The position numbers and the translations under genes were made by a program. The notes beneath the pieces were generated by a model. It did not search any database. It was not told where the DNA came from and saw nothing but the letters and a program-made list of their open reading frames with translations. From contig JABRWF010000001.1 of NCBI GenBank assembly GCA_018343915.1, positions 5,146,001-5,210,000 on the forward strand: a stretch of 64,000 nt of DNA. The letters are read 5' to 3'. Of the stretch, positions 33,404 through 44,512 are shown in pieces (position 1 is the first letter of the stretch; each line of letters opens with the position of its first letter). The DNA is from Agroathelia rolfsii (lineage: Eukaryota; Basidiomycota; Agaricomycetes; Amylocorticiales; Amylocorticiaceae).

Positions 33404-33985
33404 CGTACATCACGTGCTCGTAGCCACAGTTCTAGGCAGGCAGGAAGTCTCATCACGCAACTCCGCACTGGCCATACGGCTCTTAACGGCTTCCTCTCCT
33501 GGATAAAGGCGGTGGACTCCCCACTGTGCACGAGATGTTGCGTCCCGGAAACGGTGGAACACTTTCTCCTTACCTGCCAGAGATACAAAATAGCTAGACA
33601 TCACTTACGCACAACCATCAAGGGCCCATTCTTTCTTTCCGACCTTCTCTCAAAAAGTACAAACATTTCAAAAACACTCACGTATATACATGATACACAG
33701 CGCTTTCCAAACACACCGATATCACCTAAATCTTCCTTTAGACCCACTTCCTTCCTTCTACTTCTTTTCTCTCTCTACCACCATACTCTCCTTTAATTTT
33801 GGGCCTTCGGACTCTCCCCGTCACAGGGAACTCGTTTCCCACTATAATCGCTCCAAGTCTCCACCTCAAAACACTTAAACACACACCATGTAAATTTGTA
33901 CATAACGAAGCAGTGGTAACATAGGCCTTTCAGGCCTGACAATACTACTATAAATAAATGGATTTCTGTCTGTCTTGTAGCCGCA
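33404..33985 (+). mobile_element. Non-LTR retrotransposon (LINE), 3' fragment with RNase H end
   Basis: The plus-strand frame reads QLRTGHTALNGFLSWIKAVD, then SPLCTRCCVPETVEHFLLTC. This is the Cys-containing end of the RNase H/C-terminal region of fungal LINE ORF2 (QLRTGH...C..C....E...H.L..C). The frame continues to about 33796, followed by an untranslated tail ending in a 'taaataaatgg' type run near 33960. The reverse transcriptase and everything 5' is absent, which is the usual 5' truncation of LINE insertions. Confidence 0.85.
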
Positions 33986-34273
33986 CTTAGCCACCTATCT
34001 CGACACAAATACAGGCTGAGCAACTTGCAACGCCCACCGTGCTCGATCTCTAAGCTCTGCATGCCGCCAGTAAGGCTTGAAGTGTCGATTTTGATACTCA
34101 CAATCAACAGCACCCCCCATTTTACTCAATTCATGTTATGCGAGTCACATTCCGACATCAACACCCCCGCCATGTTTGATTCAAAATATGCGAGCTACAT
34201 TGGCTACTCGCGGTTTGACTTTGACAATCACGACCATCGAATCTCTCACCCGGATTGTGGTTGTTTCAGCACG

Positions 34274-35230
34274 TTAAAGTTGCCAATACCACTTGCATCG
34301 TTGAATTCGACATTTAAAATCATGTATTTTCATTCTGCAGCACGCAAATCTTGCTGTTCCAGAGGTTTCATATGAATGGGGGTATGGGAAATCAATCTGT
34401 TCGCAGTCGATAGCATGTTCGCTTGGATTCTCGTAGATGGAGCAAAGAGAGCGGAAGAGACGACGCAGAGCAGTCATAAATCTTACAAGATTCTGTATAG
34501 AGTGCATGTCGAACTCGTTAAAGTAAAGCGGCAGAGACGGCGAGAGCACTTGAACATATTGATGACTTAAGTAAACGGCACCTAGAGCCTGGATATTAGG
34601 ACCTTCAGCGCATTGGATTAGACTATGTTCAATCGCTAGAAAAAATCTAACTGCGCACTGTTGTGCATGAGGAGAACAGAAGAGAGTCTGGTCTATCGCC
34701 AACCGTCTTTGTACTTATCATCTTTAAGAATGACCTTGGCTCCCTCCCGATCATAGAGCACGAGCTCGAATATAGCATTGCACACACTGTGAGTAGTCTC
34801 TGGTTTCACCTGCAAATGGAGAGGCTTGATCATGAGATCGGGATCTAATAAATCAAGTCCTCCATCAGTTTCGCATGTTCCAATTTTTTTTTCCTTCGAC
34901 ACATGATACACATCAAGCAACTCTGAGAGCAGTCGATGATTTTTTTTTTCTCGAGCCTTTTCATCGTTAAAAATTTCTGAGTTCCCTTGACCACTGGAAA
35001 GCGAGGGGTGACAAATCTGGATCCATGGGGCCAGAAAGGATATCTTCTTGAAACTGGGTAAATCCGGGCTGGAAAAGGGCGATAGGAATGTGATAGAAAT
35101 TGTCAGTCTTAGGCCTCCCCATTGCGATAGGATTCGTCTTTTGGTCGTTAGCAAAAGCAGAGAGGCGTGCGCCGGAGGAAGAAGCCCTATCTGGACGTCT
35201 TGAGATATAATTCGTACGCAATTCGGTCGA
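34274..35230 (-). pseudogene. Unrecognised coding-like remnant
   Basis: Successive minus-strand segments look coding by composition but sit in different frames: PIALFQPGFTQFQEDIL and SPLAFQWSRELR (35130-34970), LDPDLMIKPLHLQVKPETTH and AIFELVLYDREGAKVILKDD (34870-34700), then AEGPNIQALGAVYLSHQYVQ and FDMHSIQNLVRFMTALRRLF (34620-34430). They could be exons of one gene or a frameshifted relic. I do not recognise the family and propose no function. Confidence 0.35.
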
Positions 35231-35499
35231 CTTGTCCCTCTCTTCGTTTAGTACTGAGACAGGGGAGCCAAAAAGGCATGTATGAAAATGCCATCGCTAG
35301 GCGGCGGGGGAGTAGGAACGGGACCACGCTCCCGTTTATGCCAGTATCCGGTATCATATTCCACAGGTGGGCACTCTGCAACACCATCCCAAAAGGTTGT
35401 GGAAGGTGTGTATGAGATTGGATTTTCTAAGGATCTGATTGGAGAAGTCAGCCAAGAATAAGCATCATTACATGAGCGGTAACGCACTAGAGCAACCAA

Positions 35500-36894
35500 A
35501 TTAATGGTATTGGAGCGTTGGCGATGCTATTTCAGAACATATTGTATGAAAGAAGGATAGCTCTGGCCTAAGTCACCCGATATGAAGTGAAGGCCTATGG
35601 GGTCTTCGGGATCCGGCACTATCTTTTCATCTGAGATGCACACAAACACATAAAAAATCAGAGATCCATAGCAGGATGACTGGTGATGGAAATTGGAGTT
35701 GGAACAGCGGCCCGGCTGAGGTAACGCCACTAATAGCCTCGTACCTAGGCTTAGGGATTCAAACCTCGCACTGAGTTTGAATCGGATGGTGGTCCAGACA
35801 GTCAGCTAAATTGGGAAATGCCTTATAAGGTTTACATCTTATATATAGTAAGCGGCTTATCGCATAAGTAATAGTACATGGAGGGTGGAGAGATTTCCAC
35901 AGGGGCTGTAATGGCAGGAAGAGAGCAAGGAAGGTGTAAAGATAATCAGGTATGTACATGTACGTAGAAATGTTCTAGATATATTCACCAAAGGGGTGAG
36001 TAGTCACGTGATTTGACAGTAATAGTCAAGTTCAAGGGTTGTCAGCTGGCCATGCCACATCTAGTATGTGCTCGAACTACTGCTAAATCAAGTCATTGAG
36101 TCTTCAATCTAAATATTTGCTTCGGGGCATGTAGAAATGCCTATTTATGTACATGATTGCCACGTTATTGAGTATTTACTTCAAGGACCCACTCTATCCC
36201 CCCTTGCCCCCTAGATAGGGTCAAGAATTTGCTTCCGCGGTCCCCCTTTGAAACCAACTGCCAGCTTTCGAGTGACTGGCTGACTATACGCGTATATATA
36301 TATAAAACTTTCTCGAGTGGGATATACGATTGTTATAGTTAAAACAAAAGAGAAGTGTGTCAAAAAAAAGTCGACCGACAAGGTAAAAGAAAAGGGGGTG
36401 TGTACAGACAAAAGTAGGACAAGGTAATAGGAGACACACGACAGTTACGAGACGACAGAAGACGGGAATAAGCCGTAGAGGAAATGAGGAGAAACAGATG
36501 GTGGTGGTAGAAGAAGCCTCGGGGGTGTGTGGATGCATGCATCGATATGTACGGTAGTTATGCCAAGTTTGCCCAATCAACTAGAAATATCATGAGGATA
36601 TATGAGGGGAGGAGCACGTATGTGGTGAAAAAGTGAAGAAAAAAGATAGAGAAGATATAAAAAAGAAACATGGAGGATACCTATGTACCAAACAAACTAG
36701 AGAGATGACGGATGACGGTGAAGAAAAGAGTAAAAGGTGAAAGGTGAAAAAAAAAAAGAATATCCCTTATAGCTCCCAATCACACTCACAACGCAGGAAC
36801 CAGCGATCGAATCGGGGAGAGAGAAAGAGAGATAGAAACGTCGTCGTCAATCGATCAATGGCAAGACCGAAAAACCAAACCCTCAAACACCCTC
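35500..36894. other. Intergenic downstream of VAC8
   Basis: Short ORFs only. A minus-strand frame at 35527-35730 (DPEDPIGLHFISGDLGQSYP) looks coding-like but could not be linked to anything. The purine-rich part from 36590 is the likely 3' flank of VAC8. Confidence 0.45.
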
Positions 36895-39610
36895 TCAACG
36901 CCCACCAGCAAACGCCTCCCTCACACTCCTCCTCAACTCCTCATGTTCCCGCCCACTGACCATACTCCCCGTCACCGACTGTCCCCCAGCAGCACCGCCA
37001 TTCCCACCTGCACCACCATGCGACATCTGTGACGAATGCGCGACACTGCTTCCGGGCACGAACCCACCGCCGAGCGCGACATCCTCATCCACAAACTGCA
37101 AAATCCTCCTCGCCAAAATCTGAATCTCGCCCTGGCCGTCGCCGAGCTCGGTGTCCTGGTACGAATGCGTGCCAGATCGGTGCGAACGCGGCGTGCCGAG
37201 CGAGGACGACGGCGTCGACTGGCGCGAACTTGACAGTTGGCGGATGATCGGCGTGAGCATGGTCGAGGACCGGATGCTATTCGTCAGTTGAGGGTCTGCA
37301 GAGAGGGAGTCATAATTCGTAAGATTCAACTTCAAGGGGTTTTCCGAAATAGAAAGAGGAGGCGCCTTACCATTCGACTCAAGCAGCTGCACAATCGTCC
37401 AAACGGCAATATGCTGGAACGTTGCATCGGGCGAGCTGAGGAAGCGGTACAGATACCGGTGCATGCCCCCATCAGGCTTGTCCCACACGTCATTGAAGGC
37501 CGAATAATCGTCGTTGACGGAGCGTCCGTCAGCTGTGTGGGAGGAAGAAGAGTCAATACAGTGGGCGAAGCATCGTAGGTGCAGAAGTTTTATCTTACCC
37601 TTGGACGACAGGTTACCAAGCGCAGCAGCACTGTTTCCCTGCACCTCCGAGCTCTGCGAGTTCGTGAGAGGGATCAAGACCTCACAAATGCCCATCTCGA
37701 GTAGCTGACCCTTGAGATCATCTAACCACCCCAAGCATCAGCGCTACCGAAGCTTTCCAAAGAGAAAACAGATAACCTACCACTGAGCGCCAAAACGGCG
37801 ACGCAAGCTGTCATCTCACTTTGCACATTCATCGGCACTTCCAACACAAGCTCCTTGATCGACTTGACCGCGCCCGCCTTCACGATCGCCGTCTTGTTCT
37901 TCTCCGAGCTGGCCGCGAGGTTGCGCAGCGTTGAGATCGCGTGGCATTGGACTTCCTCGTTGTCCTTGAACGAGAGCAGGTTGATGAGCGGCTGCAGGAA
38001 GCCACTTTCGATAATCGGCGACTCGTTCTGCGGGTGGATGGACACGTTGCGGACGCAGGCGGCGGAAGAAAGGATCAAGGGGAGGTAAGTGGATTGAAGG
38101 AGGCGGAGGAGAGAAGAGAGGCCGTCGGCTTTGACGATTTCAAGTTGGTATTTCTCTGTTGCGAGAGGGAGGATTGATTATGGGGGTGAGTCATGCAGGG
38201 AAGATAAACAAATGATGGATCACGCACCATCGCTAGCGAGATTACGCAGGGCAAGTGCGGCCTGGCACTGCACCTTAAGGCTGGGGCTGTCCATGAGCAT
38301 GACGAGACTGGAGACAAGCTTGGGCTCGCTCTGAGCTAGCTTCTTGCGGTTGGCGCCTAAGAAAACACGAGGATCAGCGGATTTATTTGGCTCATCTTTC
38401 AGAGAGCACTTACCGTCGACGGCGATATTGCTAAGTGCGGTGGTGCAGTAGTACTGTACATCCGTATCGGGCGAGTTGAGGAGGTTGACAAGCACGGGGA
38501 TGGCACCCGCGTTGACGAGCTGTTGTCTGTTCTCATCTGCGTGATTGGAACATGTCAGACGGGCGGTCGATGGTACAGCCGGCCAAGAAATAACTCACCT
38601 GAGTGGGTCATATTTAATAACGCTCCTGTCGCATTGCGCTGCACACGCATGTCCTTGGACCGTGCCAATCGCGTGAGGGGCACGAGGGCGCCAGACTTGG
38701 CGATCTTGGTCTTGTTATCATCTACAAATAACACATTTGTTAGCATTACAAACACCATTGCAAGTAAATCGGTTCTAACCGTGGGTAGCCAGATTTGTAA
38801 CACATCCCACGGCATTACACTGAACCTCAACATTGGGACTTAGCATCTGGCGAATCAGCGGCTCCAAGCCGCCGAGCTTGACAATTAACAACTTATTCTC
38901 CGCTAAAAGAGAACATAAGAAAATTAAAAAATCAAAAAGATAAACAAATATAGCACTGAACTGTTGACGGCGAGATTGCCTAGCGCCGCGCTAGCGGCCC
39001 GCTGGACCTCGGTATCATGGCTGCCCAGGAGAAAGAGGATGGGGTCGAGTGTGTCCCTGCCGACGGGCCTGACTTCCTTCTCTGTGATTTCGGCGAAAGC
39101 GAGTGCTGCGCTTCGTTGGAGGTCGACGTTGTCCGAGAAGGAGAGCGTCGTCAGTGCATGGAGCGGCGAGCCGATGAAGAAATTTGTCGTCGTGCGGTCT
39201 GTTCATGAGAGAGAGAGAGAGAGAGAGAGGGGGGGTCCAAGAGATATACAAATCAGTATATTGTTGAGAATAACAAAAAGGCAATGAAGTGCAAAGGGGT
39301 TTGGTGGGTATGGGTGTGAATGCTGGACAATATACAAAAAGGACGAGAAAAAAAAAGTATGTCAAGAACCGAACACATACTCTCGAGGTATTGCAGGAGA
39401 TCGGCGACGGCCTCGCGTTCATTCTCGAGCAGTAATGGCTCGTATGCTTGGGACTTGCGAGAGTTGACTGAGGGTTATTGGTAGCGTTTTTGATGGGGAA
39501 AGAAGAGAGAGCCGGAAGTTTTGCTAGACTCAGTATGGCTCGTTCACACAGGAAAAGCAAGGGAAAGCGGGCACACAGCAGGAAGAGCAGCAGCTAGTGA
39601 CGTTGCCCAT
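36895..39610 (-). CDS. VAC8: Vacuolar armadillo-repeat protein Vac8
   Basis: Eleven exons, minus strand: 39610-39550, 39467-39381, 39198-38962, 38902-38780, 38721-38599, 38536-38414, 38356-38228, 38155-37781, 37721-37599, 37532-37371, 37295-36895 (1944 nt, 647 residues). It starts MGN...CC..CC, the N-myristoylation/palmitoylation anchor typical of Vac8. The conserved [13 protein letters not shown] and LENRTTTNFF blocks follow, then armadillo repeats (for example [37 protein letters not shown]). Vac8 sits on the vacuole membrane and works in vacuole inheritance, nucleus-vacuole junctions, fusion and autophagy. All introns but the first two fall in phase 1, and exons 4, 5, 6 and 9 are exactly 123 nt (41 codons, one armadillo repeat). 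A (GA)n run lies in the second intron. The Ser-rich C-terminal 100 residues are less conserved. Confidence 0.96.
39208..39236 (+). repeat. (GA)n / poly-G microsatellite in VAC8 intron
   Basis: Plus strand reads an alternating GA run followed by a short G run, within the second VAC8 intron and next to the 3' splice site (on the minus strand a CT-rich tract, so it may serve as the polypyrimidine tract). Confidence 0.8.
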
Positions 39611-41137
39611 GGCGAGAGATATAATATACGGTAGAGATGGCGGCCGATGAGATTAAAGGAGAAAGGGAAAGAGAGTGGAGAGAAGGGGCCAGCAGGGGAG
39701 GGAGGAGGAGGAAGAAGAGAGAGAGAAAGAGGAAAGAAGGAAACCAGAAATGATCAGTTGCAGCTCGCAAACAACTCCCTCTCCAGGCCTTTTAATTACC
39801 CACACACTGCTGTTCTCTCCTCCTCCGCCTACACACTCTCGCTTTTGGGTGCTGGTATCGTTACACTTGTTCACTCGTCTGTTCGGCCTATACACATTAA
39901 TTATTTCTGCAATAACTGCGTTGCCAACGGGCTAAAGCAAGACAGCGGCACAGCCACCGACCTGCTGCGTAACCTGCGTCACGTTACGGTTTGACGTCAC
40001 ACCCATCACGCTGTGGGGTCGCGCGAACGCATCAGCAGTTCGTACACTCGGTCTGCAACTGCATGGACCTCGTTTCATAACACCACCCACGTGCATCCAG
40101 ATATATGAAAACTCCTCAGGAGATTCCCAACAGTCGCAGATGATGAAAAGGTAATAGTATGACTGGAAACCTCGAATTTTCAGTGTGTTATTTGTTGTTG
40201 CACTAAGCGCCCCATGAACCGTAAAACATGCCTGATCGACTCCTGATCCACGAGTATAAAATCATGATTAATGCATCATTACCTGGCGGACTTTCCTGCC
40301 CCATCACTACAGTGTACAAGTCCAAACACCAACATTGTACACTGACAAACAGCGTGTTTCCTTCTTCTTTATTATATTTTATAAAAATACATCAGCGCAT
40401 GCACTCGCCATAGCAGGCACAAATTCTGCACCTACCATACGTAAGATTGTAATATCACAATGAACGCTTACAAGGGGAAACTATTTTTAACGGAAGACAT
40501 GATTAAGGAATACATTTTCGTATGATTGCCAACGTATATATCCAAGTCGTCACTATAACAATAAGGAGAATTAATTCATATCTATCGGCAATACATTGCC
40601 TTTTGAAGGATCTCATGGCACTAATGTTATGTCATGCTACAGTCTACTATCTGACAATCCGTTAATTGTAATTTCACGTCTTATTTTAGCAAACACAGCG
40701 CACAATAAGCAAAGTGAACGCTCCGCTCAAACATACAACTAACCATCTTCACACATAATCACACTTTAAAGGTTTTGATTTTTTTCCACGACGGTCAAGC
40801 CATCATCTCATTCGGGATAAGGAAAAAAAAAGGAGGCAGAACCAGAAGCGTCCATGAGAAACAACTAGGGTCGATGTATCGATATAGAAAGTAGCGAGTG
40901 TGTGGGTATGGCAGCAAAAGAAAAAAGCTATCAAAAACTAGTAACTAGACTCCAATGGTTATTTGGGTTGGTTGATGTAAGGTTTGCGGTTTGAGGTTGT
41001 CGTAGTCGTCAGGACAAAGTGTTCCAATAAATTGTTCTCGTGCGTCATGCATCAAATGGCCCATTGAGGAAGAGAGGAATGCGAAGACAAGTGAATGAAA
41101 TAAATGTCATAATGTAATCACAAATCCTTCAAACTCT
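39611..41137. other. VAC8 promoter side and intergenic DNA
   Basis: Purine-rich 39650-39740 (GGGAGGAGGAGG-like) directly upstream of VAC8. The rest, to 41137, is AT-rich and lacks recognisable genes; the last few hundred bases are probably the 3' UTR of the next gene. Confidence 0.5.
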
Positions 41138-42535
41138 TTACAGCAAAGCAGCGGCGGCACCAAGGACGACCATAAGGCCAGAGCCGACAGCGAGCTTGCC
41201 AGCTCCGCTGGAGGACGAGGTAGAGGTGGCGGAAGAGCCAGAGGCGGTCCTGCTGCCGGAACCGCTGGCCTTAGCAGAGCCGCTTGCGCCAGACCCAGTG
41301 GCCTTGGCAGCCGAGCCAGTGGCGGAGGCAGAAGAGGCGGGCATCTAGTGAAGTAATGAGACCCATAGCACCAAATAAATAAACCAAAACAAAAAAGTAC
41401 TAACGGTGCCGAAGAGTTCCTCAGAGGAGTAAGTCACACAGTTGGAAGACGCGGGGATACGAGGAGTCCAGGGGAGAGTGCTGGTAGCAGGCAGCGTCTC
41501 AGGCTGGGACCAGGTGTAGGCTAAGATGATTCTATAAGCCGTGTGTACAAACGACAATCAAGTCCTGAGTACTTACTTTGGCCGTTGGAGGTGTAAGTAG
41601 CAACAACATCCTGGAGTTCACCCTCGCAGCTGGTGAACTCGCCATCCTTGTAGGATGCGGGCATGTTGTACGAGCAACCCAAGAGATCGAAACGGTTCTC
41701 GCAGTAATTGGGCGACGAGATGGTGGGGTCGCAAAGCTTGATACAGAAGATGCCCGAACCGACGAAGCTGGATAGCCATATTAGCTCAAGCCATACATCT
41801 TGCAAGGATTGCACTCACTTGTTCCAGGAGGTCACTTGCTGGTATGTCGAGTTGTCACCGCTGGGCATCGACGTCGAGTAGACTAGACCACCAATGGGGT
41901 TACCGAGCAAGTCGGCACCATGGGGGTCAAGCTCTCCTCCGTAGTCGGAGGTGTCGAGACCAATACCGGACTGGTTGAAGCGACCAACAACTTGGATATA
42001 AGCCGAGGTCCTCATGAACTGAGCACCGGTGATGGTACCAGGGGGCATGATACGGGTACCATGACCAGCCTGAGCGCAGTATGCAACAACGGCGGCCTCG
42101 ACGTTTCCGATCAAGCCGTCGGGAGTTGGGGAACCCCAAACGCAGAAGTCTTTCTGCATTGCAATAATTACGTAAGAAGCTGAATTTTATAAAGTAACCG
42201 AAAGTTCTTCTTACCAAGGAGTTGACGACCATGGTCTGGCACTGGGAGTCGGCACCCTCAGTGGTCGAGTTGCAGATGTTGTAACCAGACTGGGGGCCAC
42301 GACCAATGGCATACGGGTTGACCTTCTCAGGAATAGCCGAGTAGGGGTAGTTGTACTCGGTCAAAGGCAATGGCGAGGTAGTCTCGTACGTGTTTGCCGC
42401 CTGGCGCATAGCAATATCATGGTGGCTCGGGCTGCGGCGGGGCAAAGCAGCCGTGAGGGACTCAGACGCCTGAGCAGGAACGAAGGAGTGGACTGCGACG
42501 ACAGCCGCAAAGAGGAGGCCGGAGAAAGACGGCAT
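41138..42535 (-). CDS. GPI-anchored secreted protein, macrophage-activating-glycoprotein homologue
   Basis: Five exons, minus strand: 42535-42215, 42153-41819, 41767-41577, 41520-41405, 41344-41138 (1170 nt, 389 residues). Signal peptide about 1-22. The conserved core has YAIGRGPQSGYNICNSTTEG, FCVWGSPTPDGLIGNVEAAV, GTITGAQFMRT, GGELDPHGADLLGNPIGGLV and FCIKLCDP, with many Cys. A 60-residue Ser/Ala/Gly tail ends in a hydrophobic stretch (LAVGSGLMVVLGAAAALL) that fits a GPI-attachment signal. This basidiomycete family is annotated as 'macrofage activating glycoprotein' in mushrooms. Its molecular role is unknown but it is an abundant cell-wall or surface protein type. GC-rich, codon-biased sequence suggests high expression. 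The last exon encodes exactly the low-complexity tail. Confidence 0.9.
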
Positions 42536-43027
42536 ATTGAGAATGAGTCTAATTACTAGTAGTGAAAGGACTGTAGGGGTGTGGTTTCGAGTAAAAAACC
42601 GACGTCGTCGTCGTGGAACGAGAAGGGGAAGAGAAAAGGTGTGTAGAATCGGTCGGTGAACGAGCGCTGCTTGCTCTTGAACCCTGTGATTCGGTCGCCG
42701 CCCCAAAATCAACTGGCGAGAAATGCCAAGCAGGAGCGCAATAGCCCTCGGAGCATGTTACACTACATTTGGTAGGTCCTCGTGATCCTCGCCGAAGATT
42801 TCTACCAGAGAAGGCTAGACTAGGCCCGGAGAGAACCATATGCAGTGGGATACCGATGAGCAGGTGGCTAGACTCGACCGTCGTCAGGGTCGACAGCGCA
42901 CGGGCCAATCATGCGTCGTGCGCGCTTAGGGGAATGAATAGAGACAGGGGCACGAGAAAATACAAGTCAAGTTCAAGACTGTCAGGACTTATTTCCAGTT
43001 CATACGTAGAGAGAAAGAGACCAAGCG

Positions 43028-43910
43028 TCAACAGACATGCAAGAGCCATGAGGTCAGGTCACGCAAGACATCCCGGTTCGTGGTATGTCCTAATGCACTG
43101 TATGACCTAAAGACAATACTCTCTCTCGGTACGCGGAGTGTTTCATGAAGAAATGTAATCGCTTCATGGGCATGGGCTATAGGCACCTCTACATCTGCCG
43201 TGCCATGGGCCCAGAACAAGGGCAGACACGGCTCAGTAACAATGATCTGCTGCATAAAATATAATTAAAATCAACAACGCATGGCAAACGCAGAATGGTA
43301 TTTTTTCATTCATCATTGTGACACTGACCTCTCTTGCACGCAAAGGCAGCCACGCCGATAATGCAGCGACACCACCTATGTCGTGTAAACTCGTAAGTGC
43401 CGTCACTAATGCCAATGCGCCACCCTGACTGAAGCCAGCAAGCACCACATTGGTAGGGGAAATGCCGTTTTGAATTTCTTGTGTAACGAGTCCCTCTATG
43501 CGCGTAATCGACTCGAGTATGGTAATTTCGTCATAATCGTTGGGGGATGGCGGTAAGTGTCTTATGTCGAACCAACTCGGTCTAACGCGACCATTGCTGA
43601 CGGTTACTGAGCGCTCTACTCTGAGGGCCAAAAATAAATCCCTAGCTATTTTAAGAAACACAACTAAGAGAGACTACCCACGATTGTGGTATAAGCCATT
43701 TGACATGAGGAAGGCAAGGTGCAAGCACCAACGATATCAGCGCTCTCCACTCAAGTACAGACTGGCCTAAACCCTAGTGACTCAAACATGTAAGAACAAA
43801 AATAAACAATCCAATCTGCATTAACTCACATGTAAAAATATGACAGTTGTAGTATGGTCTATAGCAGGTAGAATTTCAATACTGTCTATCAGCTGTTGTG
43901 TTTCTTCCAT
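43028..43910 (-). CDS. Acyl-protein thioesterase 1-like alpha/beta hydrolase
   Basis: Four exons, minus strand: 43910-43830, 43773-43682, 43620-43329, 43249-43028 (687 nt, 228 residues). Family signatures: FLHGLGQS (oxyanion loop, HGLGDTG in relatives), PSWFDIR, nucleophile S122 in GFSQGG, D174 in HGTADVEVP, H210 in ALGHTTN. APT1-type enzymes remove palmitate from proteins such as G-alpha or Ras and hydrolyse lysophospholipids in the cytosol. The catalytic triad is complete. The last intron has a CAGCAG tandem acceptor, so one Gln may be variably included. It is divergently oriented from CCA1 with about 600 bp between starts. Confidence 0.93.
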
Positions 43911-44512
43911 GTCAGCCTATACCTTCTAGCATCTTGGGCATGATGTGCGCACCTTAAGAGAGACTCTACTGTGCACAGCTTCATCGTCGGGGCAGTAAAG
44001 AGAGCGCCCTCCGCAGTCTGCCAGCCCAGGGCCTGTCTTCTATAACAACGACAGAGCCCGTAAACCGCAGCAGCTCGGACAAAAATACGCTGAGCGGTGT
44101 ATGTATGCGCAGCGTTCATGATAGAAAACCTTGTCAAGGGGCTGTGAGAATCATTACACCGGATCGCTACCCCAATCAAAACTCGAAATCCGGGCAGTCT
44201 GAAGCTGCGCCATAGTTGGCTGGGTGGTGGGGGGGGCTAGCATGACACGTCCAAAAGAGTGAACCCGCATGAGGTCCACTCACTCTCTTTAAGGCTGATG
44301 GACAGTCGTAAATATAGTGCGGCTGAACGGCTCGTTGCGCTATTTCAAGCCAGAACCTGAGTAAATGCGCTGCGCGTGACCGCGATAGCGGATTTTCCTA
44401 TTTTGGTCCTTCCAATCATTGATCGCCGTGACGCGTGATATTCTAATTTTGACGGAGCCCGAGTCACGCGGCGTACTTCTTGACTTTGACTTTGTTGTGT
44501 GTCTACTTACTT
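43911..44512. other. Bidirectional promoter region between thioesterase and CCA1
   Basis: No gene seen. It contains a G-run (GGTGGTGGGGGGGGC, about 44224) and 'cgcgtgac'-type motifs near 44370 and 44430. Confidence 0.5.
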
